Source of the DNA: an uncultured Clostridia bacterium
GTDB lineage: Bacteria > Bacillota > Clostridia > TANB77 > CAG-508
Length of the DNA: 64,000 nt
Reading direction: 5' to 3'
NCBI GenBank assembly: GCA_946529215.1
Contig: CAMMZC010000009.1
Location: 1-64,000 of the forward strand
This document shows, one piece after another, positions 16,392 to 26,271 of this stretch. Position 1 is the first letter of the stretch. Every line of letters starts with the position of its first letter. The translations under genes and the position numbers were made by a program. A model generated the notes under the pieces. That model made no database searches and was not told where the DNA came from. It saw nothing but the letters and a program-made list of their open reading frames with translations.

Positions 16392-17972
16392 ATGAAAGAA
16401 AACCTTAAGAAAAAAGTTGATAAATTTACAGATGGTAAAAATGGTATAACTTTGATCGCTTTGGTTATTACTGTGATTGTTTTACTAATCCTCGCAGGTA
16501 TATCTATATCAATGCTTTCAGGTGATAACTCGATTTTATCGAGGGCAACTCAAGCAAAAACAAAAACAGGAAATGCACAAGATGAGGAGACAATAAGTTT
16601 AGCATATTTAGCAGCAGTAACAGGAAAATATGCAGAAAGTAGCGATATGTCTACAACATTACAAACAGAATTAGAAAAAACTTATGGTTCAGGAAAAGTA
16701 ACAGTTACAAAAAATGAAACAAATAATTCTTATGAAGTAGCAATAACAGGAAAAGGAACATACACAATAGATGTAAATGGAAAAGTAGAAAAACAAGGAC
16801 CTGCAGTTACTTATGCAAACGAAAGAATTGTGACAAGTAGTGACGGAACAGGAACTACAGTTGCAGCAGGAACAAAAACACCAAATAAAGATAAGCTATA
16901 TATTTATTTTGAAGCTTTAGTTGAAGGTGGAACAACAAGTATAAGCCCAAGCGTGCCATTCGAAATAATAGAAAATGGAACATATAATTTTACAATAACA
17001 TCAACAGTAAATGGAGAAACATTCACAACTACACACCAAGTTACAGCAAATCAATATGCTATTAGAGCAGGAATAGATGTAGGTGACTACGTAAATTATA
17101 AACCCAAAACAGCAAGTACAACATATTCAAAAGATTATTTAGGTGAAACATATACAGGAAGTACAGACAATACATCAGATTTAACTCAAGAAACATTAAA
17201 ATGGAGAGTATTAAAAAAATATGATGATGGAAGAATTGATTTAATTGCAGATTCAACAAATGCAGAAGTATATTTTAAAGGAGCAACAGGATATAACAAT
17301 GGTGTGTATATAATGCATGATATTTGTGAAAAATTATATAGTAATACAGACCATAGTATAACAGCAAGAAGTGTAAGTTTGGAAGATTTTGAAAATAACA
17401 TGACAGATGCAGGAAGAAATGCTAGGAATAGTTTTGATAATTCTGGAAATAGCCCACAATATGGTCATACAAATTATGAAAAGTGGGGAAGCACATATTC
17501 AAATAGATATTATCCAAATATATATGCAAGTGAAAATGGAGCAGGAATAGACACAGAAAATGGAACAGTAAAAACAGATGGAATAATAGATACAGCAAAA
17601 GGAAGTTTGGATTTAACCACAGGAAGTGCTGCATATAAGCAGGCGACTACTGGACTTACAGCAAAACAAACATATTATTCTATAGCAATAAATTCAACAA
17701 ATTATGGAGATGCAAGTAAAGTATTGTCACAGAGTAACGGTTATTGGGTTGCTTCGAGGTATGTTGGCTGCTATTCAAGCTATGCTGACTTTGGGTTGCA
17801 CCATACTAACTCTACTAATATTAGCGGCCATCGTGTGTTCAACTCTTACGGCAACCCTGATAGCATCAACAATAACCTTCGTCCCGTAGTTTCTCTAGGG
17901 GCTGATGTCCAAATTACACAAAGTACTACAGCAAAAACTGTAGATGGAACGGCACATACAATAAATTGGTAA
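16392..17972 (+). CDS. Prepilin-like secreted protein with a candidate retroelement-diversified C-terminus
   Basis: The N-terminus is a type IV prepilin-like leader: basic residues, then a glycine and ITLIALVITVIVLLILAG. The glutamate usual at position 5 is alanine here, as in many clostridial pilin-like proteins. Residues of about 60-440 are Thr/Asn-rich and fibrous-looking. The C-terminus has YWVASRYVGCYSSYADFGL and ends its fold with LRPVVSLGAD, the WxAS...RPVVSL frame of C-type-lectin-like ligand-binding domains. The codons there (GGC, TAC, CAT, AGC, GAC) differ sharply from the A-ending codons of the rest of the gene. The function is probably surface display and ligand binding. An ATG at 16359 lies upstream of the AAAGGAAAG ribosome site, so ATG 16392 is used. 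No pilus assembly genes are nearby. Confidence 0.75.
   Translation: MKENLKKKVDKFTDGKNGITLIALVITVIVLLILAGISISMLSGDNSILSRATQAKTKTGNAQDEETISLAYLAAVTGKYAESSDMSTTLQTELEKTYGSGKVTVTKNETNNSYEVAITGKGTYTIDVNGKVEKQGPAVTYANERIVTSSDGTGTTVAAGTKTPNKDKLYIYFEALVEGGTTSISPSVPFEIIENGTYNFTITSTVNGETFTTTHQVTANQYAIRAGIDVGDYVNYKPKTASTTYSKDYLGETYTGSTDNTSDLTQETLKWRVLKKYDDGRIDLIADSTNAEVYFKGATGYNNGVYIMHDICEKLYSNTDHSITARSVSLEDFENNMTDAGRNARNSFDNSGNSPQYGHTNYEKWGSTYSNRYYPNIYASENGAGIDTENGTVKTDGIIDTAKGSLDLTTGSAAYKQATTGLTAKQTYYSIAINSTNYGDASKVLSQSNGYWVASRYVGCYSSYADFGLHHTNSTNISGHRVFNSYGNPDSINNNLRPVVSLGADVQITQSTTAKTVDGTAHTINW
17741..17905 (+). other. Candidate variable region (VR) of a diversity-generating retroelement target
   Basis: About 165 bases encode YWVASRYVGC through LRPVVSL. 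Nearly every putatively variable codon ends in C or T and can be derived from AAC or AAT by changing adenines: TAT, GGC, AGC, GAC, CAC, CAT, TAC, GAT, ATC. Framework codons differ from the usage upstream. This is the pattern left by adenine-specific mutagenic retrohoming. No template repeat or reverse transcriptase is in the window. Confidence 0.55.
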
Positions 17973-18017
17973 TAAAATCTGATATCTGGGTATGAGATAA
18001 ATTGAATAACTTTGCAT

Positions 18018-18122
18018 AAAATCCCAATTTTTGCAAACACTAAGGTAAACTGTGATATGTGCAGGTTGCCTTGCAACTGCACGAACTAAGACTTAAAGTA
18101 GCAGAGAAAGGGATTTTTTGTT
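18018..18122 (+). ncRNA. Possibly structured leader before the glucan synthase gene
   Basis: AAAATCCC (about 18019) can pair with GGGATTTT (about 18110) just before the start codon. Between them is a compact hairpin GTGCAGGTTGC-CTT-GCAACTGCAC (18059-18082) with one bulged G. Several unpaired purine-rich stretches (GGTAAACTGTGATA, GACTTAAAGTAGCAGAG) lie around it. The outline suggests a multi-helix leader or riboswitch-like RNA. I could not match it to a known class. Confidence 0.3.
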
Positions 18123-20543
18123 ATGGGCGAAAAAAGAATATTAAGTACAAGTGGAGCGATACTTACTGCAAGAGAACTTGAAGACTATTTAGAAAAAGCA
18201 GGCGCTATGCATAACTTGGTACAAAAATCAAGCAAAGAAACATATCCAATACCTCGTTTGCAAGAAAATTTTTATTTAATAAAAGAAGTTTATGAATTAT
18301 TAAATGACCACGTAAAGCAAGGAATACCAATACATCCTTCAGGAGAGTGGATTTTAGATAATTTTTATATCATTGAAGAAACTGTAAAATCGATAAAGCA
18401 AGAGCTAAGCATTAAAAAATATACAAATTTTGTTGGGCTAAAAAATGGCTTATATAATGGGTTTGCCAGAATATATGTACTTGCTTCAGAAATTGTAAAT
18501 TATACAGATAATAAAATTGAAGCTGAAAATTTAGAAAAATTTTTGGCTGCATATCAAACTAAAAAAACTTTAAATATGGATGAAATATGGAATATTGGAG
18601 TATTTTTACAAATTGCGATAATCGAAAATATTAGGCAAATTTGTGAAAGCATTTATGTGTCTCAAATTCAGAAATTTAAAGCTAGTCAGATTGTAGAAAA
18701 AGCAATATCCAACTTTCCATTTTGTTCTGTCCCTATTAGCGCAAATAGAAATTTTAAAAGAATATCATCTATGAAATATTCGTTCATAGAATATATGTCA
18801 TATAAGCTAAAAAAATATGGTAAAAAAACTGAAAAATATCTTGAAATTCTTGAAGAAATTGTTGAAAAAACAGGAACTACAGTTTCTGAGGTTATAAGGC
18901 GTGAACATTTTGATATAGCTGTAAAAAGAGTGTCTATCGGAAATTGTATAACAAGTATTAAAAAAATTCAAAGAATTAATTTTTTAGAAATTTTTGAAAA
19001 GATAAATGGTGTGGAGGAGATTTTAAAACAAGACCCTGCAAAGGTTTATGATAAAATGGATTATAAAACAAAAGATGCGTACAGGCAGGCTATTAAAGAA
19101 ATTTCGAAAAAGTCTAAAATTTCTGAAATATATATTGCTAAAAAACTTCTAGAACTTGCAAAAAATGAGAATGGCAAAAAGAGTCATATTGGGTATTATT
19201 TATATGGGAAAAATAGAAATATTGTTTATGAAAAAATAGGCGCAAAACCTCAAAAACTTATGAGCGAAGAGAAAAAGGCAAAGTACTATATTAGTATGAT
19301 AGGAGTATTTACTGCATTTATTTCACTTCTTATAAGTTTATGTATAAATACAAATACTATATGTAAAATTGTAGCTTTTTTTATTTTGATTATTCCTGTG
19401 TCAGAAATTATTATACAAATTTTTCAATATTTACTTAGCAAATTTGTAAAGCCAAAACTAATTCCAAAATTGGATTTTAGTAATGGAATTGATGAAAAAA
19501 ATGCAACAATGGTTGTTATTCCAACTATTTTAAAGTCAAGAGAAAAAGTAAAAGAATTGATGAAAAAGATGGAGGTTTTCTATTTATCAAATAAGAGCGA
19601 AAATCTTTATTTTTGCCTATTAGGTGATTGCTCAGAAAGTGCAAAAAAGGAAGAAACTTTTGATAAAGAAGTAATAGATGAAGGACTAAAACAAGTACAA
19701 AATTTAAATGAAAAATATAAAAAAGAAATTTTTTATTTTGCATATAGAAAGCGTAAATGGAACGAAAAGCAAAATTCATATTTAGGTTGGGAGAGAAAAA
19801 GAGGAGCTCTAACAGAATTTGTAGAAGTACTATTAGGAAATATGAGTAGCAAAAAGATTGAAGAAAATTACTATGTTAATACTTGGGCAGAAAAGAACCT
19901 ACGCCAACAGAAAAGAATCAGTCCAAAGTATTTAATCACATTAGATAGTGACACAGATTTGGTATTAAATGCGGCATTTGAGTTAGTTGGAACAATGGCA
20001 CACATTTTAAATAAACCCGAAATAAAAGGTGGAAGAGTAGTTGATGGATTTGGTTTAATTCAGCCAAGAGTTGGCGTAAATATTGATATTAGCTATAAAA
20101 ATCCTTTTACAAAAATTTTTGCGGGTAGTGGTGGAATAGATTCATACACAAATGCTATTTCGGACACATATCAGGATAATTTTGGAGAGGGAATTTTTAC
20201 AGGAAAAGGAATATTTGATATACAAGCATATTCTAAAATTTTAAAAAATGAGATACCAGAAAATACTGTACTTAGCCATGATTTACTTGAAGGCTGTTAT
20301 TTAAGATGTGGACTTGGTTCAGATATTTTGCTTATGGATGGATATCCTACAAAATATACAAGCTTTATGTCTAGACTTTCAAGATGGATTAGAGGAGATT
20401 GGCAGATTATAAAATGGCTAAAAAATAAGAAGTTAAATAGCCTTTCAAAATTTAAAATTTTAGATAATTTAAGAAGAAGCTTATTTGAAATATTTACAAT
20501 ACTTCGGAAGTATGTATTTTTTTATTTTAGGAAAAATTTATAG
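18123..20543 (+). CDS. Cyclic beta-1,2-glucan synthase-like protein, N-terminal (GT84) part
   Basis: The first 806 residues of an NdvB/ChvB-type polypeptide. An alpha-helical start precedes two membrane segments (about residues 395-440). The GT84 glycosyltransferase core follows. It has the donor-site DSDTD in LITLDSDTDLVLNAAFE, GEGIFTGKGIFD, LSHDLLEGCYLRCG, and RLSRWIRGDWQ, the counterpart of the QxxRW-type motif. The frame ends soon after LDNLRRSLFE, in the middle of the next membrane segment. The continuation lies one frame over, starting by 20524. Removing one T from the seven-T run at 20517-20523 would join both into about 2,700 residues, normal for the family. The intact enzyme would build beta-1,2-glucan from UDP-glucose at the membrane. 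Confidence 0.85.
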   Translation: MGEKRILSTSGAILTARELEDYLEKAGAMHNLVQKSSKETYPIPRLQENFYLIKEVYELLNDHVKQGIPIHPSGEWILDNFYIIEETVKSIKQELSIKKYTNFVGLKNGLYNGFARIYVLASEIVNYTDNKIEAENLEKFLAAYQTKKTLNMDEIWNIGVFLQIAIIENIRQICESIYVSQIQKFKASQIVEKAISNFPFCSVPISANRNFKRISSMKYSFIEYMSYKLKKYGKKTEKYLEILEEIVEKTGTTVSEVIRREHFDIAVKRVSIGNCITSIKKIQRINFLEIFEKINGVEEILKQDPAKVYDKMDYKTKDAYRQAIKEISKKSKISEIYIAKKLLELAKNENGKKSHIGYYLYGKNRNIVYEKIGAKPQKLMSEEKKAKYYISMIGVFTAFISLLISLCINTNTICKIVAFFILIIPVSEIIIQIFQYLLSKFVKPKLIPKLDFSNGIDEKNATMVVIPTILKSREKVKELMKKMEVFYLSNKSENLYFCLLGDCSESAKKEETFDKEVIDEGLKQVQNLNEKYKKEIFYFAYRKRKWNEKQNSYLGWERKRGALTEFVEVLLGNMSSKKIEENYYVNTWAEKNLRQQKRISPKYLITLDSDTDLVLNAAFELVGTMAHILNKPEIKGGRVVDGFGLIQPRVGVNIDISYKNPFTKIFAGSGGIDSYTNAISDTYQDNFGEGIFTGKGIFDIQAYSKILKNEIPENTVLSHDLLEGCYLRCGLGSDILLMDGYPTKYTSFMSRLSRWIRGDWQIIKWLKNKKLNSLSKFKILDNLRRSLFEIFTILRKYVFFYFRKNL

Positions 20544-23500
20544 ATTTGATACAAATTGGATTATTACATTTTTAGCAATTACAACAATTTTTCCATTTTT
20601 ACTTGAAATAGCAAATGTAATAGTTTTCAAAAAAGAAGGGGAACACAAGCAAGATACATTTACCCCAAAAATTACAGGAATAATGGGAGCTTTATATAGA
20701 GCAATTTTGACTTTTGGGTGTTTACCTTTTAAGTCTTATATTTCTTTAAAAAGTATAATTACTTCTATTTATAGAATGTGTATTTCTAAAAAGAATTTGC
20801 TAGAGTGGACAACTTCAGAAGAGGCGGAAAAGCTTGCAAAAGATGATATTTTTTCATACTACAAAATTATGTGGGTTAATGTGATTGCAGGATTTATAGA
20901 AATAGTTTCAGGATTGTATTTTTCGAGCTTTATCAAGATTGTAATAGGTGCATTATTTATTATTATTCCTTATATAATGTGCATAATAAGTAAGTCTAGC
21001 AAGCTAAAACAGAAAGGAATTTTAGACAATAAGCAAAAAGAATACATTTTAGAAGTTGCAAAAAATACATTTATGTTTTTTAAAGATAATTTAACAAAAG
21101 AAAATAATTACTTAATTCCAGATAATTATCAAGAAGATAGAAAACAAAAATATATAGATAGAACTTCTTCAACAAATATTGGACTTTCTATTTTAGCAGT
21201 AATATCAGGAATTGACTTAGATTTTATTACAAAAGAAGAAGGTCTAGAGCTTATTAAAAATATTATAGAAACAATAGATTCTTTGGAAAAATGGAACGGG
21301 CATTTATATAATTGGTACAACATAAAAACAAAACAGCCACTAAATCCGAGGTATATCTCTACAGTAGATAGTGGAAATTTGGTTGGATATTTGTATGTTT
21401 TAAAGGCTTTTTTAGAAGAAACAAAAGAACTTGAAATACTAAAAGAAACAGTTTCCAAACTAATCGAAAATACAGATTTTTCAAAACTATATAGTCCTTC
21501 TCACAGGCTATTTTCTATAGGGTTCAACGTAGCGGAAAATCAGCTTACAGATTCATATTATGACCTTTTGGCTTCTGAAGCAAGGCAGGCAAGCTTAGTT
21601 GCAATTGCTAAAAAAGATGTGCCAAGTAAACATTGGAACAATTTAAGCAGAACTTTAACAATTTTAAATAACAAAAAAGGTCTTATATCTTGGTCTGGAA
21701 CTGCATTTGAATATTTAATGCCAAATATAAATATTCCAAGATATGAGGGGTCACTACTTGATGAGTCTTGCAAATTTGCAATTATGAGTCAAATGGAATA
21801 TGCTAAAAAACTTAATATACCGTGGGGAATTTCAGAAGCAGCATTTAATGTAAAGGATTTGCATTCAAATTATCAATATAAAGCTTTCGGAATTCCATGG
21901 CTTGGGCTTAAAAGAGGGCTTGCAGATGAGATGGTAATTTCGAGTTATGGAAGTGTGCTTGCAATAGTGGACAGACCTCAAGATGTGTATAATAATTTAA
22001 AACTTCTTGAACAATATGGAATGTATGATAAATATGGATTTTATGAAAGTTTAGATCTTACTCCATCAAGACTTAAAAGAGGCGAAGAATCTGCAGTTGT
22101 AGCAACATATATGGCACATCATCAAGCACTGATTTTGCTTTCTATAAATAATTTTCTAAAAAACAATATTTTTCAAAAAAGATTTATGCAAAATCCAGAA
22201 ATAGAAGCAGTTTCAATTCTTTTGCAAGAAAGAATGCCAGAAACATTTATTGTAACTAAAGAAGAAAAAGAAAAGCCACAAAGACAAAAATATCAGGATT
22301 ACGAAAATTATGCTGAGGTGACATATAACAAACTAAATGATGATTTAATAAGGTCAAATATAATTTCAAATGAAAACTATATTTCATGTATAAATCAAAA
22401 GGGGCAAGGTTTTAGTAAATATAAAGACATTTATATAAATAGGTTTAAGAAAACAGATGACTATAATCAAGGAATAATTTTCTATATTAAAAATATAAGA
22501 AATAAGAAGATTTGGTCTAATTGCTCTGATAACACAATTTCAACTTTTATGCCTGATCAAACAAAAATGGAAAGAACAGATGACAGTATAAAAACTACTT
22601 TGCAAATAACTTTAGATAGTGAAGAACCAGTAGAAATAAGAAGACTTACTTTAGAAAATCAAGGAAATCAGGAAGAAACTTTAGAGGTTTCAAGTGTTTT
22701 CGAGCCTGTACTTTCTACTAAATATCAAGACTTTGCACATCCAGCATTTAATAATTTATTTTTAAAATTTGGGTTTGATGAACAGGAAAAAATTTTACAA
22801 GTTAGCAGAAAAAAAAGAGGAAAAAACGAAAAAGAAACAAATATGTTAATAAAGTTTTCCACAGAATGCGAAGTAATTGTGGATAACGAGTTCGAAATTT
22901 CAAAAGAAAGACTAAATGAAAGAGGTAATTTTGGAATTCCGACAGCCATTCAAAATTCTGCTCCATTTTCTAATAAATGTGGATTAGTAACAGAGCCAAT
23001 TGTTGCAATGAAAAAAACTATAAAAATAAAACCTAATGAAAAAATAACTTTAGATTTAATAATTTCTGTAAATGAAGACAAAGATATAGCTTACCAAAAC
23101 ATTAAAAAATATAGTAATTCTGAAAGCATAAAGAGAGCATTTGAAATTTCAAAAGCAAAGGTAGATGCAGAAAACAGATATTTAGGTGTAAAGGGAAAAG
23201 AAATAATTTTATACCAAAAAATAATATCATATTTAGTTTTTTATAATCCTCTAAAGGCTTTAAAAATGAAACAATTTGTGGGCAAAAATTTTAATCAAAC
23301 CGAACTTTGGAAATATGGAATCTCCGGAGATATCCCTATAATTTTAGTAAAAATGAGAGATATAAACGACATTTATATGGCTACTAATGTTTTAAAAATG
23401 TATGAATATTTTAGGACCAAAAATATTAAGGTAGATATCGTATTTTTAGATGAAGAAAATTATAGTTACGAAAATTATGTGCATGGTGAGATTAACTCAA

Positions 23501-26271
23501 AAATTGCAGATAGGCATTTAGATTATATGAAAAATATAAGTGGAGGAATTTTTGTACTTTCTGCAAAGGAGATTTCAAATGAAGATACACAGCTTCTAAA
23601 TTTTGTTTCAGAACTTACAATAGATGCTCATAAAGGAGATTTGGAACATGTTATAAAAGACTTGGAAGATGATTATTTGCAGTCTTTAAGTAAAATGGAA
23701 GATAGAGTTTTTGAATCTCAGGTAGTAGATGAAATTAAAGAACAAGAAAACATTTTAAAAGATAAAGAGAGCTTAAAATATTATAATGAATATGGAGCGT
23801 TTTCGGCAGATGGAAAAGAGTATTTAATTTGTGTAAACAAAAACAATAGAACTCCTACAGTTTGGAGTCATATTATGGCAAACGAAAAATTTGGAACAGT
23901 AGTTACAGAAAATATGGGTGGTTATACATGGTATAAAAATAGCAGATTAAATAGAGTTACAAGCTGGCATAATAAGGCATTTTTAGATATTCCATCAGAA
24001 GTAATATATATGCAAGATGAGCAAAATGGTAAAACTTGGTCTTTAGGATTAAATCCAATGCCAGATGAAAATAATTATAATGTGATTTATGGATTTGGTT
24101 ATGCAAAATATATTCACAAAAGTAATGACATAAATCAGGAGCTAGAAATTTTTGTGCCAACTGAAGATGCAGCAAAAATATGCATTTTAAAATTAAGCAA
24201 TACTTCTCCATTAAAAAAGAAGCTAAAACTTGTGTATTACCTAAAACCAGTGCTTGGAGAAGATGAGATAAAAACAAATGGATATATTAATTTGGAATTT
24301 AACAAAAATGCAAATTTGATTGAAGCTAAAAATTTATATGAAAATGAATTTAAAAATTATTGTTTTGTTTCAAGTAGTGAAAAAATAGAAAGCTACACAG
24401 GGGATAATACGTTTTTCTTAGGAAAAGGAGGACTTGCAAATCCTGACTCACTAAAAAAATATAGATTAAATAATGATACAGGACTTGGAAAAAAAGCCTG
24501 TATAGCGATTCAAATAGAAGTAGAAATAGAGGCAATGTCTTCAAAAGAACTAGTATTAAGCCTTGGAGCAGAAGAAAATAATACAGACTTAAAAAATATG
24601 GCATACAAATATGGAAAGGTTTCAAACTGCAGGCAAGAGCTTGAAAATGTTAAAAGAAAATGGAAAGATTTACTAGAAAGGTTGCAAGTTTATACACCAC
24701 TAGAATCTATGAATATTATGCTAAATGGTTGGGCTTTGTATCAAACTCTTACAAGTAGAATTATAGGAAGAACAGGATTTTATCAATCAGGTGGAGCTTA
24801 TGGATTTAGAGACCAATTGCAAGATAGCTTAGCTTTTAAATATATAGAGTCAGAAATAATGAAAAAACAAATTTTAAAGCATAGTAAACATCAGTTTATA
24901 GAAGGAGATGTAGAACATTGGTGGCATGAAGATACAGGAAGAGGAATACGTACAAGATTTTCAGATGATTTAGCTTGGCTTCCATTTTTAGTAGAACAAT
25001 ATATTTCAGCAACAGGAGATTATGGGATTTTAGAAATACAAACACCATATTTAGATGGTAATATTTTAGAAGAATATGAAGAAGAAAAATATGATTTATA
25101 TAAGGCATCGGAACTTAATGAAAATATTTTTATGCATTGCAAAAGAGCATTAGATAAATCCATGAATTTAGGTGAACACGGACTTCCAAAGATTGGCATA
25201 GGTGATTGGAATGACGGAATGAGCACAGTTGGAAACAAAGGAAAAGGAGAAAGCATTTGGCTTGGATTTTTCTTGTATAAGGTGATTATTGGGTTTATTC
25301 CATTGTGCGAAAAGATGAGAGAGAATAGTAGGACTGATGATTCTAAGAAAAATACTATGGACAAGACTGCGGATTATTACGAAGATGAGATTAAGAAATA
25401 TAAAGATATGGCAGAAAATTTGAAGAAAAATTTAAACAAATACGGATGGGACGGAAGATGGTTTAAAAGAGCCTATACAGATGATGGAGATATTTTAGGA
25501 AGTATAGAAAACGAAGAATGTAGAATAGATAGTATTGCACAAAGTTGGTCTGTAATTTCAGGTGCAGGAGATAATGACAAAAAATTTATATCTATGGAAA
25601 GTTTAGAAAATCATCTAGTAGACAAGGAAAATGGAATTATAAAATTACTTGATCCACCTTTTGAAAATGGAAAGCTAAAGCCTGGATATATAAAAGCATA
25701 TTTGCCAGGAGTTAGAGAAAATGGAGGACAATACACACATGCTGCTATTTGGGCAATAATTGCAGAAGAAATGTTGGGATTTGGAGACAAAGGAACTGAA
25801 CTATATAGAATGATAAATCCAATTGAACATTCAAGAACCAGAGAAGCTGCAAACAAATATAAAGTAGAACCTTTTGTAATTCCAGCTGATGTGTATGGTG
25901 CAGGAAATTTAGCGGGAAGAGGAGGCTGGACTTGGTACACAGGTTCGAGTAGTTGGTTCTATGTTGCAGGAATAGAATATATTTTAGGAATAAAAATAAA
26001 ACAAAATGTGATGTATTTTAATCCATGCATACCAAAAGAATGGAAAGAATTTACTTGTAGATATAAATACAAAAATAGTATTTATAATATAAAAGTTTTA
26101 AATCCAAATGCAAAAAATACAGGGGTAACGAAGGTCAGCTTGAATGGGAAAGAAATTGAAACAGAGCTTACAGATAGAAAAATTTTGTCAAATATAGAAA
26201 ACGATATAATACAAAATGGAATTATGCTTGATGGAAGTGGAAAGATTTTCAATGTGGAGGTGGAAATGTAA
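20485..26271 (+). CDS. Cyclic beta-1,2-glucan synthase-like protein, C-terminal (glycoamylase-like and GH94) part
   Basis: Continuation of the preceding frame. It opens in membrane helices (LGKIYRFDTNWIITF onwards) and carries a glycoamylase-like domain with GTAFEYLMPNINIPRYEGSL, YQYKAFGIPWLGLKRGLADE and YMAHHQAL. Two beta-sandwich/GH94 units follow: WSHIMANEKFGTVVTENMGG, YGFRDQLQDSL, HWWHEDTGRGIRTRFSDD, and the catalytic-acid motif IGIGDWNDGMS. It ends with AGRGGWTWYTGSSSWFY. In known enzymes the GH94 part trims the linear glucan by phosphorolysis and sets ring size. If the first-frame stop is real, a separate product would need an internal start. No good ribosome site precedes the TTG at 20485, so a single broken gene, a sequencing error, or slippage at T7 is likelier. 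The last base overlaps the next ATG. Confidence 0.85.
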   Translation: MKYLQYFGSMYFFILGKIYRFDTNWIITFLAITTIFPFLLEIANVIVFKKEGEHKQDTFTPKITGIMGALYRAILTFGCLPFKSYISLKSIITSIYRMCISKKNLLEWTTSEEAEKLAKDDIFSYYKIMWVNVIAGFIEIVSGLYFSSFIKIVIGALFIIIPYIMCIISKSSKLKQKGILDNKQKEYILEVAKNTFMFFKDNLTKENNYLIPDNYQEDRKQKYIDRTSSTNIGLSILAVISGIDLDFITKEEGLELIKNIIETIDSLEKWNGHLYNWYNIKTKQPLNPRYISTVDSGNLVGYLYVLKAFLEETKELEILKETVSKLIENTDFSKLYSPSHRLFSIGFNVAENQLTDSYYDLLASEARQASLVAIAKKDVPSKHWNNLSRTLTILNNKKGLISWSGTAFEYLMPNINIPRYEGSLLDESCKFAIMSQMEYAKKLNIPWGISEAAFNVKDLHSNYQYKAFGIPWLGLKRGLADEMVISSYGSVLAIVDRPQDVYNNLKLLEQYGMYDKYGFYESLDLTPSRLKRGEESAVVATYMAHHQALILLSINNFLKNNIFQKRFMQNPEIEAVSILLQERMPETFIVTKEEKEKPQRQKYQDYENYAEVTYNKLNDDLIRSNIISNENYISCINQKGQGFSKYKDIYINRFKKTDDYNQGIIFYIKNIRNKKIWSNCSDNTISTFMPDQTKMERTDDSIKTTLQITLDSEEPVEIRRLTLENQGNQEETLEVSSVFEPVLSTKYQDFAHPAFNNLFLKFGFDEQEKILQVSRKKRGKNEKETNMLIKFSTECEVIVDNEFEISKERLNERGNFGIPTAIQNSAPFSNKCGLVTEPIVAMKKTIKIKPNEKITLDLIISVNEDKDIAYQNIKKYSNSESIKRAFEISKAKVDAENRYLGVKGKEIILYQKIISYLVFYNPLKALKMKQFVGKNFNQTELWKYGISGDIPIILVKMRDINDIYMATNVLKMYEYFRTKNIKVDIVFLDEENYSYENYVHGEINSKIADRHLDYMKNISGGIFVLSAKEISNEDTQLLNFVSELTIDAHKGDLEHVIKDLEDDYLQSLSKMEDRVFESQVVDEIKEQENILKDKESLKYYNEYGAFSADGKEYLICVNKNNRTPTVWSHIMANEKFGTVVTENMGGYTWYKNSRLNRVTSWHNKAFLDIPSEVIYMQDEQNGKTWSLGLNPMPDENNYNVIYGFGYAKYIHKSNDINQELEIFVPTEDAAKICILKLSNTSPLKKKLKLVYYLKPVLGEDEIKTNGYINLEFNKNANLIEAKNLYENEFKNYCFVSSSEKIESYTGDNTFFLGKGGLANPDSLKKYRLNNDTGLGKKACIAIQIEVEIEAMSSKELVLSLGAEENNTDLKNMAYKYGKVSNCRQELENVKRKWKDLLERLQVYTPLESMNIMLNGWALYQTLTSRIIGRTGFYQSGGAYGFRDQLQDSLAFKYIESEIMKKQILKHSKHQFIEGDVEHWWHEDTGRGIRTRFSDDLAWLPFLVEQYISATGDYGILEIQTPYLDGNILEEYEEEKYDLYKASELNENIFMHCKRALDKSMNLGEHGLPKIGIGDWNDGMSTVGNKGKGESIWLGFFLYKVIIGFIPLCEKMRENSRTDDSKKNTMDKTADYYEDEIKKYKDMAENLKKNLNKYGWDGRWFKRAYTDDGDILGSIENEECRIDSIAQSWSVISGAGDNDKKFISMESLENHLVDKENGIIKLLDPPFENGKLKPGYIKAYLPGVRENGGQYTHAAIWAIIAEEMLGFGDKGTELYRMINPIEHSRTREAANKYKVEPFVIPADVYGAGNLAGRGGWTWYTGSSSWFYVAGIEYILGIKIKQNVMYFNPCIPKEWKEFTCRYKYKNSIYNIKVLNPNAKNTGVTKVSLNGKEIETELTDRKILSNIENDIIQNGIMLDGSGKIFNVEVEM

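Noticed and set aside
18018..18122. Cyclic-di-GMP (GEMM) riboswitch before the glucan synthase
   Set aside because: The overall size fits, but the expected conserved GEMM core sequences are not there.
20485..20543. Independent start for the second half of the glucan synthase
   Set aside because: The TTG at 20485 lies within coding sequence of the first half, has no ribosome site, and would start inside a membrane helix.
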